A stretch of DNA of 64,000 nt from Pardosa pseudoannulata (Eukaryota > Arthropoda > Arachnida > Araneae > Lycosidae). The translations under genes and the position numbers were made by a program. Positions within the stretch are counted from its first letter, which is position 1; each line of letters starts with the position of its first letter. The notes below the pieces were generated by a model. That model made no database searches and was not told where the DNA came from. It saw only the letters and a program-made list of their open reading frames with translations. Positions 53,812-63,400 of this stretch are shown piece by piece. The stretch covers positions 21,087,675-21,151,674 of the forward strand of contig CM063506.1 of the NCBI GenBank assembly GCA_032207245.1, given 5' to 3'.

Positions 53812-56800
53812 ATACATATATTAATAGAAAATCACTAATATAATAACCCAGATTTGTGATCTGTAATGATTCCAGATGATCTCACCTTCAAATAATGATT
53901 AATCTAATAATACTCAATAATAAAATTTGATTTTGCTTTCATTTATATGACTGACTGACTAACTTCATTAATACTGAGGATCAGACTGAATTTAACCTGA
54001 GGTTTGTAATGAATCGGTAAATGCAAGAAATATTTTAAACTTCTTCACTAAGTCCAATAATTAAAATTGATTTTATGTTTCCATTTATATAACTGATTTA
54101 TTGCTTAGTAAAATATTTAGAGGTAGAGAAATATTTAGAGAGCTTGAAAAATTTGACTTATGTTAATATTGGAGGTTGGACAAGTTTTAACCTGGGGTTA
54201 AAAATGAATTAGGAATTGCAAAAAATATTTTAACTTGAAAGTGCCCAGTGTCTATTGAGATGATTGAGGATCATAGTTCAATCAATAGGGAAAATGAACA
54301 TGTCATCCATATGGAGTTTGTGATTGAGATGGTGCAGGATTTGATAATCCATCCTTGGACACTTGAAGTAATGCCAGAAGTGGTACTCCATTGGATACTT
54401 GAGTGGATCCAGAAAGGGATACTTCATCACTTACCCTAAATGCAAATTTTTAGCCTATTGGTTTGAATTGTGGTAGGCTTACCTTTTCTAACAAATTAAA
54501 AGTTTTGTTGTTTCAGAAATGATGGGAAAAGGTCCATTGTTTGGAATATGAAGTGAACAACATTCACTGTCATAAAGCACAAAATTGTGAGAACATTTGT
54601 CAAATAATTTGTGGACAAATATGAGATAGCAAGAGTGTATTTTAGTAGGTTTTGGTTGAAAATGCTTTCACAATTTGGCCATGAAAATGCTTGGATCTTT
54701 AACCAACATGGTAGAATAGCTTTGCAGGGCTAGCATTAATATCTTCCTTGAGCGGAGCTTGGAAGTCAAGATGAATTTTCGTCAAAACTTCAGTCTAAGA
54801 ATTGTGCTTTTATACTAGCCTTAAATGGATAAGCCAATTTTCATATACCTAAAAGTTTTGACAGTTAAAAGGACCTGGCACTCATGATATACATATTATT
54901 TACAAACATCTGACAAAAACTGTTATCATTTTTCATCAGTATCAAAACAAATAACTAAGCACATATATTAGCTTTGACATAGTTTTTACACATACTTTAT
55001 TTTTTACACAAAGCAAATTTTTGTGTAAAAATGTACATAATTATAATCTTTCAAAAACATCACAAATTTCTTAATTACAATTTAAAATTAAATTTAGTAC
55101 AGTGTATAAAAACTTCTAACAAAAATTTCCTCTAAAATATTATCAAATTAATTTACCCTTTGATGATAGTGTAAAGTAGATTTACTGCTCAGTAACAATG
55201 CACTAACTTTCTTCTCAAAATTAAGATCATATAATTTCCTAATATCCTAAAAAGTTAAATAAAAACATACATTATTAATTAAGAAAAGAAAGAAAAATTA
55301 AGATTTATAAATAAATAAGAATACTAAGATTTGCATTATCCAGCTAAAATTGACTGTAAAAATATAAGAGAAGTTATCAGGCTTTAAAGTGAGTTTTTAC
55401 CAAACAAAAGGAGTGAAAATAGAAGTGAAAAATGAAAAAATAGGAAACATTTTCCTAAAAAAAAAAGGAATACAGAGAACTAGTTTTAAAACAATATAAA
55501 GTTACAAGGTTCATAGTTATTATAAATAATTAAAATTAAGCACCTGTATCAGAACATTTATTAATGTATATAATACACACACTCATTCTTTCATTATGCA
55601 TGCATGAATATACATACATATATATACTACTTTGATTGTACGCATGTATGTCTGCTATGCATTCTGAATTGGATGAACCAATTTTAAAGAAAATATACAT
55701 GGTGATTAAATTATTAGTCTGCTGCCCACCTTTATCTTCAAACATTTTAGAATTAAAATTAAAAAATCGACTAATTTTGTTAATAATTAGTTTAAAAAAC
55801 AATTTAAAAATATACAAATAATACAAAACAAATGCTTATATTAAAAGGCCAGAAAACAAAAACCCACAATGAGAGCTTTGGATGTGGAATTCTTTGATAA
55901 TGATATTTTTAGATCAATTTTTATTGTTGCAATTTGAATTATATTTTTGGCTGTAGAATCGTTAATGGAGTTTCTATATTTTGATTTTATATATTTCAGG
56001 TTAAAAGATATAAGCTCACAGGTGTACATACTTCCAAACATAGAAATGGATTAAAATAAAAAATAATGTAATTAGAATATTTTTTATATAAAAGTTTAGA
56101 GATCTCTATACGCTGTTTTTCCATTATATACAGCATATATAAGTTTCAGCCCAAATGCCATACCTTCCATTTGATGCTAAGTATCAACCCAGAGTCTTGC
56201 ACATGTGGTATGATATCAAACTAAGAGATGACCGCATCAGGCAGAAGCATAAGTAATAAGATCAAAAGATCTGAGAGGAGACATTTCGAAGGCTTTCATC
56301 ATATTGCAGAAATCTACTGTATGATACTAAATCTACAAATTTAATAACACTGTTTATTTTACAGTTGAATAAATTTTTTAAAAATGTTTAAGATCAACAA
56401 ATTCAGAAAATCTTGAAATTTTCTATCAGATATCCACTTTGTACAAAGTTATTAAAGTTAGAATATTCCAGTTCCTTTATTTTTCCATTTAACTCGGAAC
56501 AGAAATGAATAAATATTTTGATGAGGTAAAATGAGTAAAATATGTACATATTTGGTAATGATAGTATTACTTAGGTTAAAGAAGATTAATTTCTTTAGAA
56601 CTCAAAATTTGTTAGTGCTGCAAGCAGCTACTTGACATAAAGTAAATTTATGTGGTGTTAAATTTTGACATCACTTATTCACAAAGTATCTTGTTTCAGC
56701 ATATTTCTTGTAAACACAGTGTATTTCCATTATACACAGTTAAGTCATATTAATGTGACCACTGCCTACTATTGATGTCAACGTTAAATAATTGCAGAAG

Positions 56801-59800
56801 GCACATGTCATCAACAATACATAAAATGTGTTGTAGGCATTTAAAAAATATTTCGGTTCTTGCAGTCATGTAGAAACAGAGTAATTTATCTGACATCCAC
56901 AAGGACATGATCATTAGCTTTCAGAAGGGTGGAAGTATTTCGGAAACGGTTAATTTTGTTAACTGTTTGCAGGCTGCCATGGTAAAAGTATGCCATGCAT
57001 GGCAAAATGGTACTATTCAAAATCAGCGATGTTGCAAATGTGATGCACCATAGAGCCATAGACAGAAGAGGTGAACTGTTAGTTTTTGTTCCATAAAACA
57101 GTATGTATTTTTTGTTTAGGCATATCATTATTTTGGTTGCTTCATTTCAATCCAGTCTTACAGGATTAAGTATTACTAACCAGTGGTTAATTTTCCATAA
57201 GTATATAATTAAGTTGTTTATGTTTATAAAATACAAGTTTCATATTTTGTTTCAATAAATTTATGGACATTATTATTTATATTATAAATTGCTATATTTT
57301 AATTTAAATAATTATTTTTATAAAAGTTAAGTAATTTTGAATATAATCTTGTTATTCAAATGTATGCATATGTAATTGTTCACCATTGGTTATGATATGG
57401 CAGACTGCCATTAGCTGGTGTAGCTATAAATACTGGGAAACACAGTGTGCTGTGGTAGTTGTCTGTATATCTTTGATGTGAATTGGCCTTCAATAAAATT
57501 TTGATTTTATCTAAATGAAGTTATTGAAGTTATTCATGCCACTGGGGAAGCACATGAACAACAGCTGTGAAGATGTGCAACTGTTGAGCAAATGACCACC
57601 CAGATGAAACAAGGGGCTACCAACAGTGTCTCCACAACGATAGTTCAGTAAACTTTGGTGTGCATCTTTTAAATCTTATACCAGCATAATTAGAAACATG
57701 CTTTAAATAAAATAGGACTTCATGATTTAAAAGGAAAGCAGCTATTAGAACTTAACAAAACTCAAGTATTTATTACAAACTCTTTTTTGGATAGCATTCA
57801 GACTGATATGTAAACATATACATATATATGCATGTGTGTAATTGCACGTATGAGAACAAACATACTGAGAAAGACAAATAAATACTATTAAAACTTATTA
57901 CTATTAATACTATTAAAATTTTTTTGGCCGAATGTTTAGGGCGCTGGCTTTCGGATCCGGAGTTCGTATCCCACTATGGCATGGAAGTTCGTATCCGTTC
58001 GGAATTGGCTTTAAGCATTAGATTCCCAGTCTCATTAGCCCTCGTGTTGCAAAAAGTATACCATAGCACTCCAAAACAAACCAAAAACAACCAACAATTA
58101 AAACTTATAATGTTGGCAATTACTATTAACAAGATGGGAAGTTCCTGGCAGTGCTTATAAATTCTATTTGACTTTAACAAATGTTTAATGATAATCATAC
58201 AGATTAACAAATATGAATTTTACAAGACCTAACCACTTTAAAACAAGCCTCTTCAATAAAATAGCCCAAAAATATGCCCTACTTGGTCTTACAACATTCT
58301 AAGCTGTTTATAAATAAAAGTACAAAAATATTTATTATTTTATCAGGAAACTGACATAATTTGGAAAAAAAATAGAGCCTTTTGTTTCACATGTAATATT
58401 TGCAAAACCTAATTTTCTGCACAATCATTTTTTGATAGCATTTTCAGTAAATATTTAAGCTATTTCACCACATAAAATATACACTTTGTAAATGTAGATA
58501 AATAATACTTAATTTCCTATGGCAGTCTCTATTTAAAGTTGATAATTTGTAAACTCCTACTATTGCTTCTATTCAGGGAAAACTAATATTACAAATATTT
58601 CAATATTATTAACCCCTCAACAATTTAAAAATATTTTTAAAAAATTAATTACTTCAGTGTGTGGGCGCTTAACTGCTCCAGAAACACGCTTTGAATGTTT
58701 TCTTTTTAAAGGTGACTTATCTCTAATACTATATATAAAAATATAAATAGAATAAAAGTCATTAAAACTTATTACTTAAAACGATTTATAGATAAAAGTA
58801 CTTAAAAACATACATATATTAAATATTAAAGTTTTGTTTGAATTAAATTCAAGAGAGTATTTTTAATTTTAGCTCATCTTATAGAACATTGGTTTCTATC
58901 TTATAAAATTATAAAATACTGAAAAAAATAAAATAGACTTGAAACAACTACAAAATGACAACAAACTATAATCTCATTTATTTTAATCTTGGTCAAATGA
59001 AAAGTTAATACAGCACACTCGGATAATTCAGTTTTTAATACAAGTTGAAAATGTCAAAAATTATGGATAAACAGGTACAGTTCAATTCACTTACTTTTCA
59101 GAATTTTGTTTTTCTGTATGATCATGATTTGAAAATTCAGGAACTTTTCTGTCATTATATGGATGATTTTGGCTATCCTTTAAAGTTTTCTAGAAAGACA
59201 TATTACATAAGCTGATAATACTGAAGAAAAAATACAATTTATATACAGGTATAAGACAAAATAAAAATGAAATATAAAACCCATTTAAAAATGAGTCATT
59301 CTTCGACCATCCAATAAATGGCTACTTCGTGTCGCAATAATGTGCCACCTAGTGGAGGCAAAAGGGAAAGTATCAGTCAAGTATTTCACAGTGTGTAAGT
59401 TGCATGAGAAAATTATGTTCCAGCAAAGCCTGATTATGTCCAACCTCTCTGACATGAAATGAGTCAAGATAATTAGAGCTCATCTGACTGGAGTGTCAGT
59501 GTCCAGAACAGCCAACCTTGTGGTTGTTTCAAGGACCACTGTGTCAAGGATTATGACAGACCACACAAACTTGGGTAAGGTGTCTTCTGCGAATCTTAAC
59601 AGTGAGCAAAAGTTGAAGAACCATGATAGAAAGTAAAAATACCATTATTTGCATGGTCAAACCCTGCTTCGCGACAGTAAACTAGATAAGTTAGTGTAAA
59701 TTTTCTGAAATTAACTAAGATGCATGAAGTTAATTAAAGTTAAAAAATGTAAGGTGTTTTTCCTCACCACTTTTGGAACGTGTTAAGAGAAGACCTTGTA

Positions 59801-62490
59801 TTTAACTCGAGGTATGACTGATCCTCTACCTCTGCAGTATTTAAATTGGATGCTGTCTCGAAAAAGGTTTGAAAAGTGGTGGTCTAGCGATTTAATTTAA
59901 AGCAAATTGATTGGAAAATATTTCCCCCGCTTGGTAACACTTTAGGCTTTTTGGTGACATATTTGAATGTTCTAGAAATTGTCTTTTTTCACTTTGGCTT
60001 ATATACGGGTTTGAACTTTGCATAAATTTTTAAAGGAAAATCGTACCTTGACCTATAAACAGATAGGCTTATATTCAGAAATATAGGGTATAAGAATTTT
60101 TACTATAATAGAATTTTTAAATAATACAAAAGAAAATATTGTGAAAGAAGATGTAGCCACTTTTGCAAAAGTAATTATTGGCTTCTACATGTAAATTGAC
60201 ATTTTAGTAAAATTTTTTGCCTTTATTTTAACGTTTTTGCTAAAAAAAATTTTTTTTAATCCAATTTGAACTGTGATATATAACTCCTTCATTACATACT
60301 AGATAGTTGGTTTCTTCATTACAGGCATTATAACATGTACACGTAAGAACTAAATTTGTTTAAGAAAATAGAGTTCCTAAGCCAGATGACCTCATCTCTT
60401 ACTAATATGTTAACAGCAGAAATAGATTTGGAATGAAATCAAAAATGTATAATAATATAGTTCTTATTAAGTTATTTTCAAATATTACTTATCCTAATCT
60501 AAATTTTAAAGTGCTGTTCTAAAATTTTGATGCACATACCCTATGCAAAATAAATAAATAAATAAAAAAAATGAAATAAAAAATAAAATAATAATAATAA
60601 TAAAATTAGAAAAATAATAAAGTTACAATGAGAAATGTTGGAAATTTTTAAAACATAACTTCCAAATATAAAATATAAATTTATGGCTTACTCTACAAAG
60701 TTTACGCTTCAATTTAGGGAGAACCCTTTCATCTGTTGAATTTGTTGAATTGCTTGGATCTATAGATTCTTCTTTTGACTGAAAAGTATCAGAATCCTCT
60801 GAAGATGAAGAAACACCTACACATAGGAAATCCTTAAATGAAGTAAATCTATTGATTACAAATATTAAATTTATCAAATATCTTTCAACATATTTTCTTT
60901 ATAGATTTTTAGGAAATATTTAATCACTTAAAAAAAACTTTTAACACAAAATTAGTAATTTGAACCATCTTTTTCTGCTACATAAGCTCAACAGCCTTTT
61001 GCAGGCCAAGTCTGACTCGCTGATCCTTCTCCAGTTCACCATATCAGTCACGACGACCCTCCATTGGTTGACTCTCGTTAGTTTGAGATCCTATTCAATG
61101 TTGTCAAACCATCATGTAGGTGATTGTCCTTTACATCTAGTCCCTCAATTTAAAAAAAAAGTCATATTTTTGGTAGGAAACCATCAAAATATCTGTACAT
61201 AAGGCCCATCAATTTAATATGTGAGGCTTTTATAATTCTAACAATGTCAGTTCCTCCATATTTTCTGTAAATCTCATGGTTGTAAAGAATTCTCCACTCA
61301 TTATTCTCTTGAATAGGTCCAAAAATTTTCCTTAAGATTTTTCTTTCAAAAATGAGCAACTTTTCTTCCTCTGCTTTACTGAGGGTTTAACAATCACTTC
61401 CATACAAAACAATGGGCCTGATTAAAGTTTTATACATGCTCAAATTGGTACTTACAATAATGAACTTAAAAGTTTTTATGGCCCCAGAAACCAGTTGAAC
61501 TTTATTAGCCAAAAGGATTATACTGTTTATTTTAATTTTTGGATCATTGCTACATGAAATCAGAATTCCTAGGTAAGTAAACTGTTTTTTAGTTTCAAAA
61601 GTATAATTAATCATCTTTAAAAGAGACAAATCTGGAGATTTATTTGTTGAAACCAAAAACTTTTTTTGTCTGCATTAATAACAAGTCCTATCTAATTTGC
61701 CACACTCTAAAGTACCACAAAAGAATTGATAACAGTACTTTTTGATATTACAAGTGCCAGTCCAGAATATTTCTGAGTTTTCTGAATCAGTAAATTTCTA
61801 CGAGGCAAGGGGATTGGCCGAATTTAGTCGCTTCATATGACATGCAAGGGAATTGTTTGAACCACCAATTTGATATTTCAAAAATATATGTACATAACTG
61901 CAAGTTTTCAACATAAGTAGCAAATTTAATTACATACTTGATTCATCTCAGTTTGAAGAGCTACAGTCAATTTTATGCTGATAAAAGATTATGAAAGTAG
62001 CTAAATTGCATAAAGGAAATAACAATGCTACAAACATAAAAATTATATATTTTGTAAATCAAGAATTCTCTCTTGAAAGGTAGTGCCCTATCTTTTACAT
62101 CATCATATGACTCTCAGTCGAAAAGAAACTTCAACAAATATCAGGTTTGGATTTTAATCAAAATTAATTCATGTAGAACTTTTATATTATTCATGCATCT
62201 TATAAAAAATGATATATTATGAGAGTTTTATAGAAGAAAATTACCAGAGTCATAAATAAAATTAAATTTACCTTTTCTTGTCTTTGATATCTTTATCTTC
62301 TCAGGAAACAGTTCTAATAATGTATTTTCTAAGACTTCTAAAAGATTTAAAATAGCCTCTGGATTACCAAATACTATGTCTTCTCCAGATATATGAGAAA
62401 GAGATAGCCCAAGAACATCAAAGGATAAAGTATCAATTACAGCTTGAACATTATGCACCTCTGTGATGGAGCTATCACTTTCAAGCAAAT
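41881..62490 (-). CDS. CEP95: CEP95 (CCDC45) centrosomal coiled-coil protein, 5' incomplete
   Basis: Thirteen minus-strand exons with AG/GT borders and fully compatible phases: 62490-62272, 60816-60692, 59189-59095, 58722-58653, 55246-55157, 53521-53446, 52748-52641, 52301-52126, 50583-50509, 49958-49806, 44788-44655, 44333-44249, 42033-41881. They give 1559 nt, about 519 residues including the natural stop. The first exon carries E-V-H-N-V-Q-A-V-I-D-T-L and SLSHISGEDIVFGNPEAI, which closely match the N-terminal CH-like region of vertebrate CEP95. The middle is low-complexity, rich in Ser, Lys and Arg. The C-terminal half is a long coiled coil whose end (F-R-E-L-D-A-Q-A-F) also matches CEP95. 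In vertebrates the protein sits at centrosomes and spindle poles. It is shorter than the human protein (about 820 residues), partly because the 5' exon(s) lie outside the window. Confidence 0.93.
42330..42895 (+). pseudogene. LINE (jockey/R1-like) RNase H and C-terminal remnant
   Basis: In plus-strand frames broken by stops and shifts: L-L-W-V-P-G-H, I-F-G-N-E-I-A-D-N-L-T-K-H-G-S-E, F-I-G-R-E-P-A-L-G, then N-E-L-R-V-A-I-G-L-L-T-G-Q-C, I-C-R-R-C and F-E-Y-L-G. W-V-P-G-H followed by N-E-x-A-D is the RNase H active-site tail, and L-T-G-x-C ... C-x2-C is the region after it in arthropod LINEs. It lies in the last CEP95 intron, opposite strand. Confidence 0.85.
42900..44245. other. CEP95 intron, no genes seen
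   Basis: AT-rich. At 43249-43335 GGGGGGAGGGGTTAAAAACA and TGTTTTTACCCCCCCCCC form an imperfect foldback. Confidence 0.5.
44249..44333 (-). CDS. CEP95: CEP95 exon 12
   Basis: Acceptor TTTTCATTCAG, donor TTG|GTAAAT; one base plus 28 codons. Y-Q-D-Q-L-A-L-L-T-E-S-I-N-A-E-Q-R-D-L-S, coiled coil. Confidence 0.9.
44655..44788 (-). CDS. CEP95: CEP95 exon 11
   Basis: Acceptor TTTTTAAATAG, donor AATTT|GTATCC; 44 codons plus two bases. L-I-E-R-T-F-N-E-I-L-D-I-Q, V-Q-Q-L-C-N-R-V-K-E-I-D-E-Q-D-A-K-Q-H-S-Q, coiled coil. The donor is non-canonical beyond GT, but phase with exon 12 is right. Confidence 0.88.
45034..45088. repeat. (TA)n microsatellite
   Basis: About 27 TA units in a CEP95 intron. Confidence 0.94.
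45345..45640 (+). pseudogene. Mariner transposase C-terminal fragment
   Basis: S-D-Y-Y-L-F-Q-S-L-Q-N-F-L-D-G-K-T-F-T-S, later K-T-K-N-F-M-S and Q-K-D-G-K-R-C-W. Matches the S-D-Y-H-L-F-x-S-L tail of Mos1-type mariners. A pseudo-terminal stretch follows the remnant. Catalytic residues are missing. Confidence 0.8.
45650..49800. other. Large CEP95 intron with diverged repeats
   Basis: No coding exon seen. 46784-46945 and 47880-48045 are inverted copies of one sequence (AAGTACCTAAATATGAAATAT, CAATATAAACAA, AACAGATTCAAATCA). 47690-47760 and 48200-48270 are direct, diverged copies. Sequence near 47580-47610 and 48295-48330 carries tRNA-B-box-like GTTCAAAT/GTTTGAATTCCC motifs on the minus strand. 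Confidence 0.55.
49806..49958 (-). CDS. CEP95: CEP95 exon 10
   Basis: Acceptor TTTATTTTAAAG, donor GTG|GTAATG, 51 codons, phase 0/0. E-E-V-R-E-Q-K-R-V-E-N-K, T-L-R-D-A-R-L-Q-S-A-K-T-R-Q-Y-F-D-E-F, charged coiled coil matching the R-x-A-K-x-Y-x-D-D-Y block of CEP95. Confidence 0.92.
50509..50583 (-). CDS. CEP95: CEP95 exon 9
   Basis: Acceptor CTTTTTTTAG, donor TTT|GTAAGA, 25 codons. V-E-N-A-T-Q-D-L-S-A-L-S-K-I-L-E-K-D-V-K, coiled coil. Confidence 0.88.
52126..52301 (-). CDS. CEP95: CEP95 exon 8
   Basis: Acceptor ATCTTTTGTAG, donor CAG|GTAGGT; two bases plus 58 codons. S-L-F-K-S-V-L-D-E-F-P-G-F-Q-F-P, then Y-Y-H-H-V-N-R-M-I-M-Q-L-K. The F-P-x-F-Q segment followed by coiled coil is conserved in CEP95. 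Confidence 0.92.
52641..52748 (-). CDS. CEP95: CEP95 exon 7
   Basis: Acceptor CTATATTTCAG, donor A|GTAAAT, 108 nt. L-L-P-H-N-L-R-P-K-V-V-N-Q-K, Lys/Ser-rich, low complexity. Phases fit exons 6 and 8. Confidence 0.85.
53446..53521 (-). CDS. CEP95: CEP95 exon 6
   Basis: Acceptor TTTTTATACAG, donor T|GTAAGC, 76 nt. I-R-K-N-N-Y-L-Q-G-L-K-T-P-L-K-R-K-S-I, basic linker. Confidence 0.85.
53741..53820. repeat. (TA)n-(TG)n microsatellite
   Basis: TA units then TG units in a CEP95 intron. Confidence 0.93.
53830..54440. repeat. Diverged tandem duplication of about 180 bp, plus unexplained open frame
   Basis: Two blocks (about 53870-54045 and 54045-54240) share TTTCCATTTATATAACTGA / TTTCATTTATATGACTGA, TTTAACCTGAGGTT / TTTAACCTGGGGTT and TGCAAGAAATATTTTAA. 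The plus frame 54248-54439 and a partial minus frame over it (G-S-T-Q-V-S-N-G-V-P) have no recognised domain. Confidence 0.6.
55157..55246 (-). CDS. CEP95: CEP95 exon 5
   Basis: Acceptor ACTTTTTAG, donor AGG|GTAAAT, 30 codons. D-I-R-K-L-Y-D-L-N-F-E-K-K-V-S-A-L-L-L. A second AG eight bases downstream would break phase. Confidence 0.87.
56735..57060 (+). pseudogene. Tc1-like transposon 5' fragment
   Basis: It begins after TA with CACAGTTAAGTCATATTAAT, a Tc1-type terminus. From about 56890 it reads D-I-H-K-D-M-I-I-S-F-Q-K-G-G-S-I-S-E-T, V-C-H-A-W-Q-N-G, a helix-turn-helix head with a later stop. The 3' end is missing. Confidence 0.65.
57923..58095 (+). repeat. tRNA-derived SINE, best-preserved copy
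   Basis: The head GGCCGAATGTTTAGGGCGCT then GGCTTTCGGATCC resembles a tRNA D-arm/anticodon region, and GGAGTTCGTATCCCAC is a B-box. The body has CGTTCGGAATTGGCTTTAAG, GTCTCATTAGCCCTCGTGTT and GCACTCCAAAACAAACC. Related pieces are at 27245, 35435-35500 (minus) and 36780 (minus). Confidence 0.85.
58653..58722 (-). CDS. CEP95: CEP95 exon 4
   Basis: Acceptor TAGTATTAG, donor GAA|GTAATT, one base plus 23 codons. D-K-S-P-L-K-R-K-H-S-K-R-V-S-G-A-V-K-R. Using the AG two bases later would give an immediate stop. Confidence 0.85.
59095..59189 (-). CDS. CEP95: CEP95 exon 3
   Basis: Acceptor TGTCTTTCTAG, donor AA|GTAAGT, 31 codons plus two bases. K-T-L-K-D-S-Q-N-H-P-Y-N-D, polar linker. Confidence 0.85.
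59285..59640 (+). pseudogene. Tc1-like transposase N-terminal fragment
   Basis: R-A-H-L-T-G-V-S-V-S-R-T-A-N-L, V-S-R-T-T-V-S-R-I-M-T, H-T-N-L-G-K-V-S-S-A-N. A helix-turn-helix with the G-K-x-S-S-A linker of Tc1 relatives. No catalytic part. Confidence 0.75.
60692..60816 (-). CDS. CEP95: CEP95 exon 2
   Basis: Acceptor CTATGTGTAG, donor AGA|GTAAGC, two bases plus 41 codons. V-S-S-S-S-E-D-S-D-T-F, N-S-T-N-S-T-D-E-R-V-L-P-K-L-K. Acidic/Ser-rich, likely disordered. Confidence 0.87.
60960..61700 (-). pseudogene. LINE reverse transcriptase C-terminal fragment
   Basis: Minus strand: N-K-S-P-D-L-S-L-L, NYTFETKKQFTYLGILIS, MYKTLIRPIVLYGSDC, stop, then LLIFERKILRKIFGPIQEN, N-E-W-R-I-L-Y-N-H-E-I-Y-R-K-Y-G. 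Same domain as 29400-30033 but a distinct subfamily. At least one stop interrupts it. The 3' part (about 61010-61140) still shows T-D-M-V-like and S-D-L-A-C-K-like residues in shifted frames. Confidence 0.87.
62272..62490 (-). CDS. CEP95: CEP95 exon 1 of those visible
   Basis: Acceptor TCTCTTTTTAG (62492-62491), donor AAAAG|GTAAAT (62271-62270), 219 nt. L-L-E-S-D-S-S-I-T, then V-H-N-V-Q-A-V-I-D-T-L, LGLSLSHISGEDIVFGNPEA, N-L-L-E-V-L-E-N-T-L-L-E-L. The first two bases need one base from an upstream exon, not seen in 62493-64000. Confidence 0.93.
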
Positions 62491-62499
62491 CTAAAAAGA

Positions 62500-63364
62500 G
62501 AATAGGCTACAAAATCAAAATATAGATTTTTTAAAATGCAGACAATCAAAAAAGTGCTGTTTCTAAGAAACTAGTTATACTCAAATTTTACTGTGAATTG
62601 AACAGAACAAATCAAGAATTCACAGTCTTATTTCCCTATAAAAAATTCTATTTTTTTCTTTTTAAAACAATACTAATAACTTGCAGTAACATTTAACCAT
62701 ATTTTTTTGTGATAAGGTATTTTTACTAAAAAGAAACATAGAAAAAATTGTTTGAATACAACAATTTAGATAAATTTTAAAAGCAAATTTTGATATGTTA
62801 ATGAATAATGAAATATATATTAACTAGTGATTACCTTAGTAAGAATATAGTGTACTAAAACTATAATTCTGGTTATAAGAAATAAAAATACACAGTAATA
62901 CATATGAGGTCAAACAACAATTTTTTGTTTTACTTTTAGTAAAGCAAAGAACTCATAGAATATACACATTTTTTTAAAATTAAATACATATAACCTTTTA
63001 CTTTTAGCATAGTAGCCAACGTATACATGCTATTAACTAAGAGGCAACATGCATTATTAAGGTACCCTAATCTTTAAGACAGCAGTTTTGAACCCAAGAA
63101 GAATGTGTAATTGCTAAGCAAAATAGCAAATAAAGCCAAGATATGACAAACTTTGTGGCAATGAACAATAACCTTTGCACCAAATTTCTATTTGACTGGA
63201 TGCAGCTGGTACACTGATTAAAATAATAATTAAATTAAAAGAATAGTATTAAATAAATGTATGTGCTTATATAATATAGCTAAACCTTGTTAATATTTTG
63301 CCAGTTAAAGCTTTCAGTTTTATTATAATGAATTATTTATTATTTAAAACTTTTGTTATGTCTA

Positions 63365-63400
<36 letters not shown>

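Larger units (their letters stand above)
55250..58650. other. CEP95 intron with Tc1 head and SINE
   Basis: Apart from the elements listed separately, 57380-57660 is less AT-rich and looks like degraded transposon sequence, with no definable domain. The minus frames near 55.5-56.0 kb and 56.9-57.1 kb are not genes. Confidence 0.5.
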
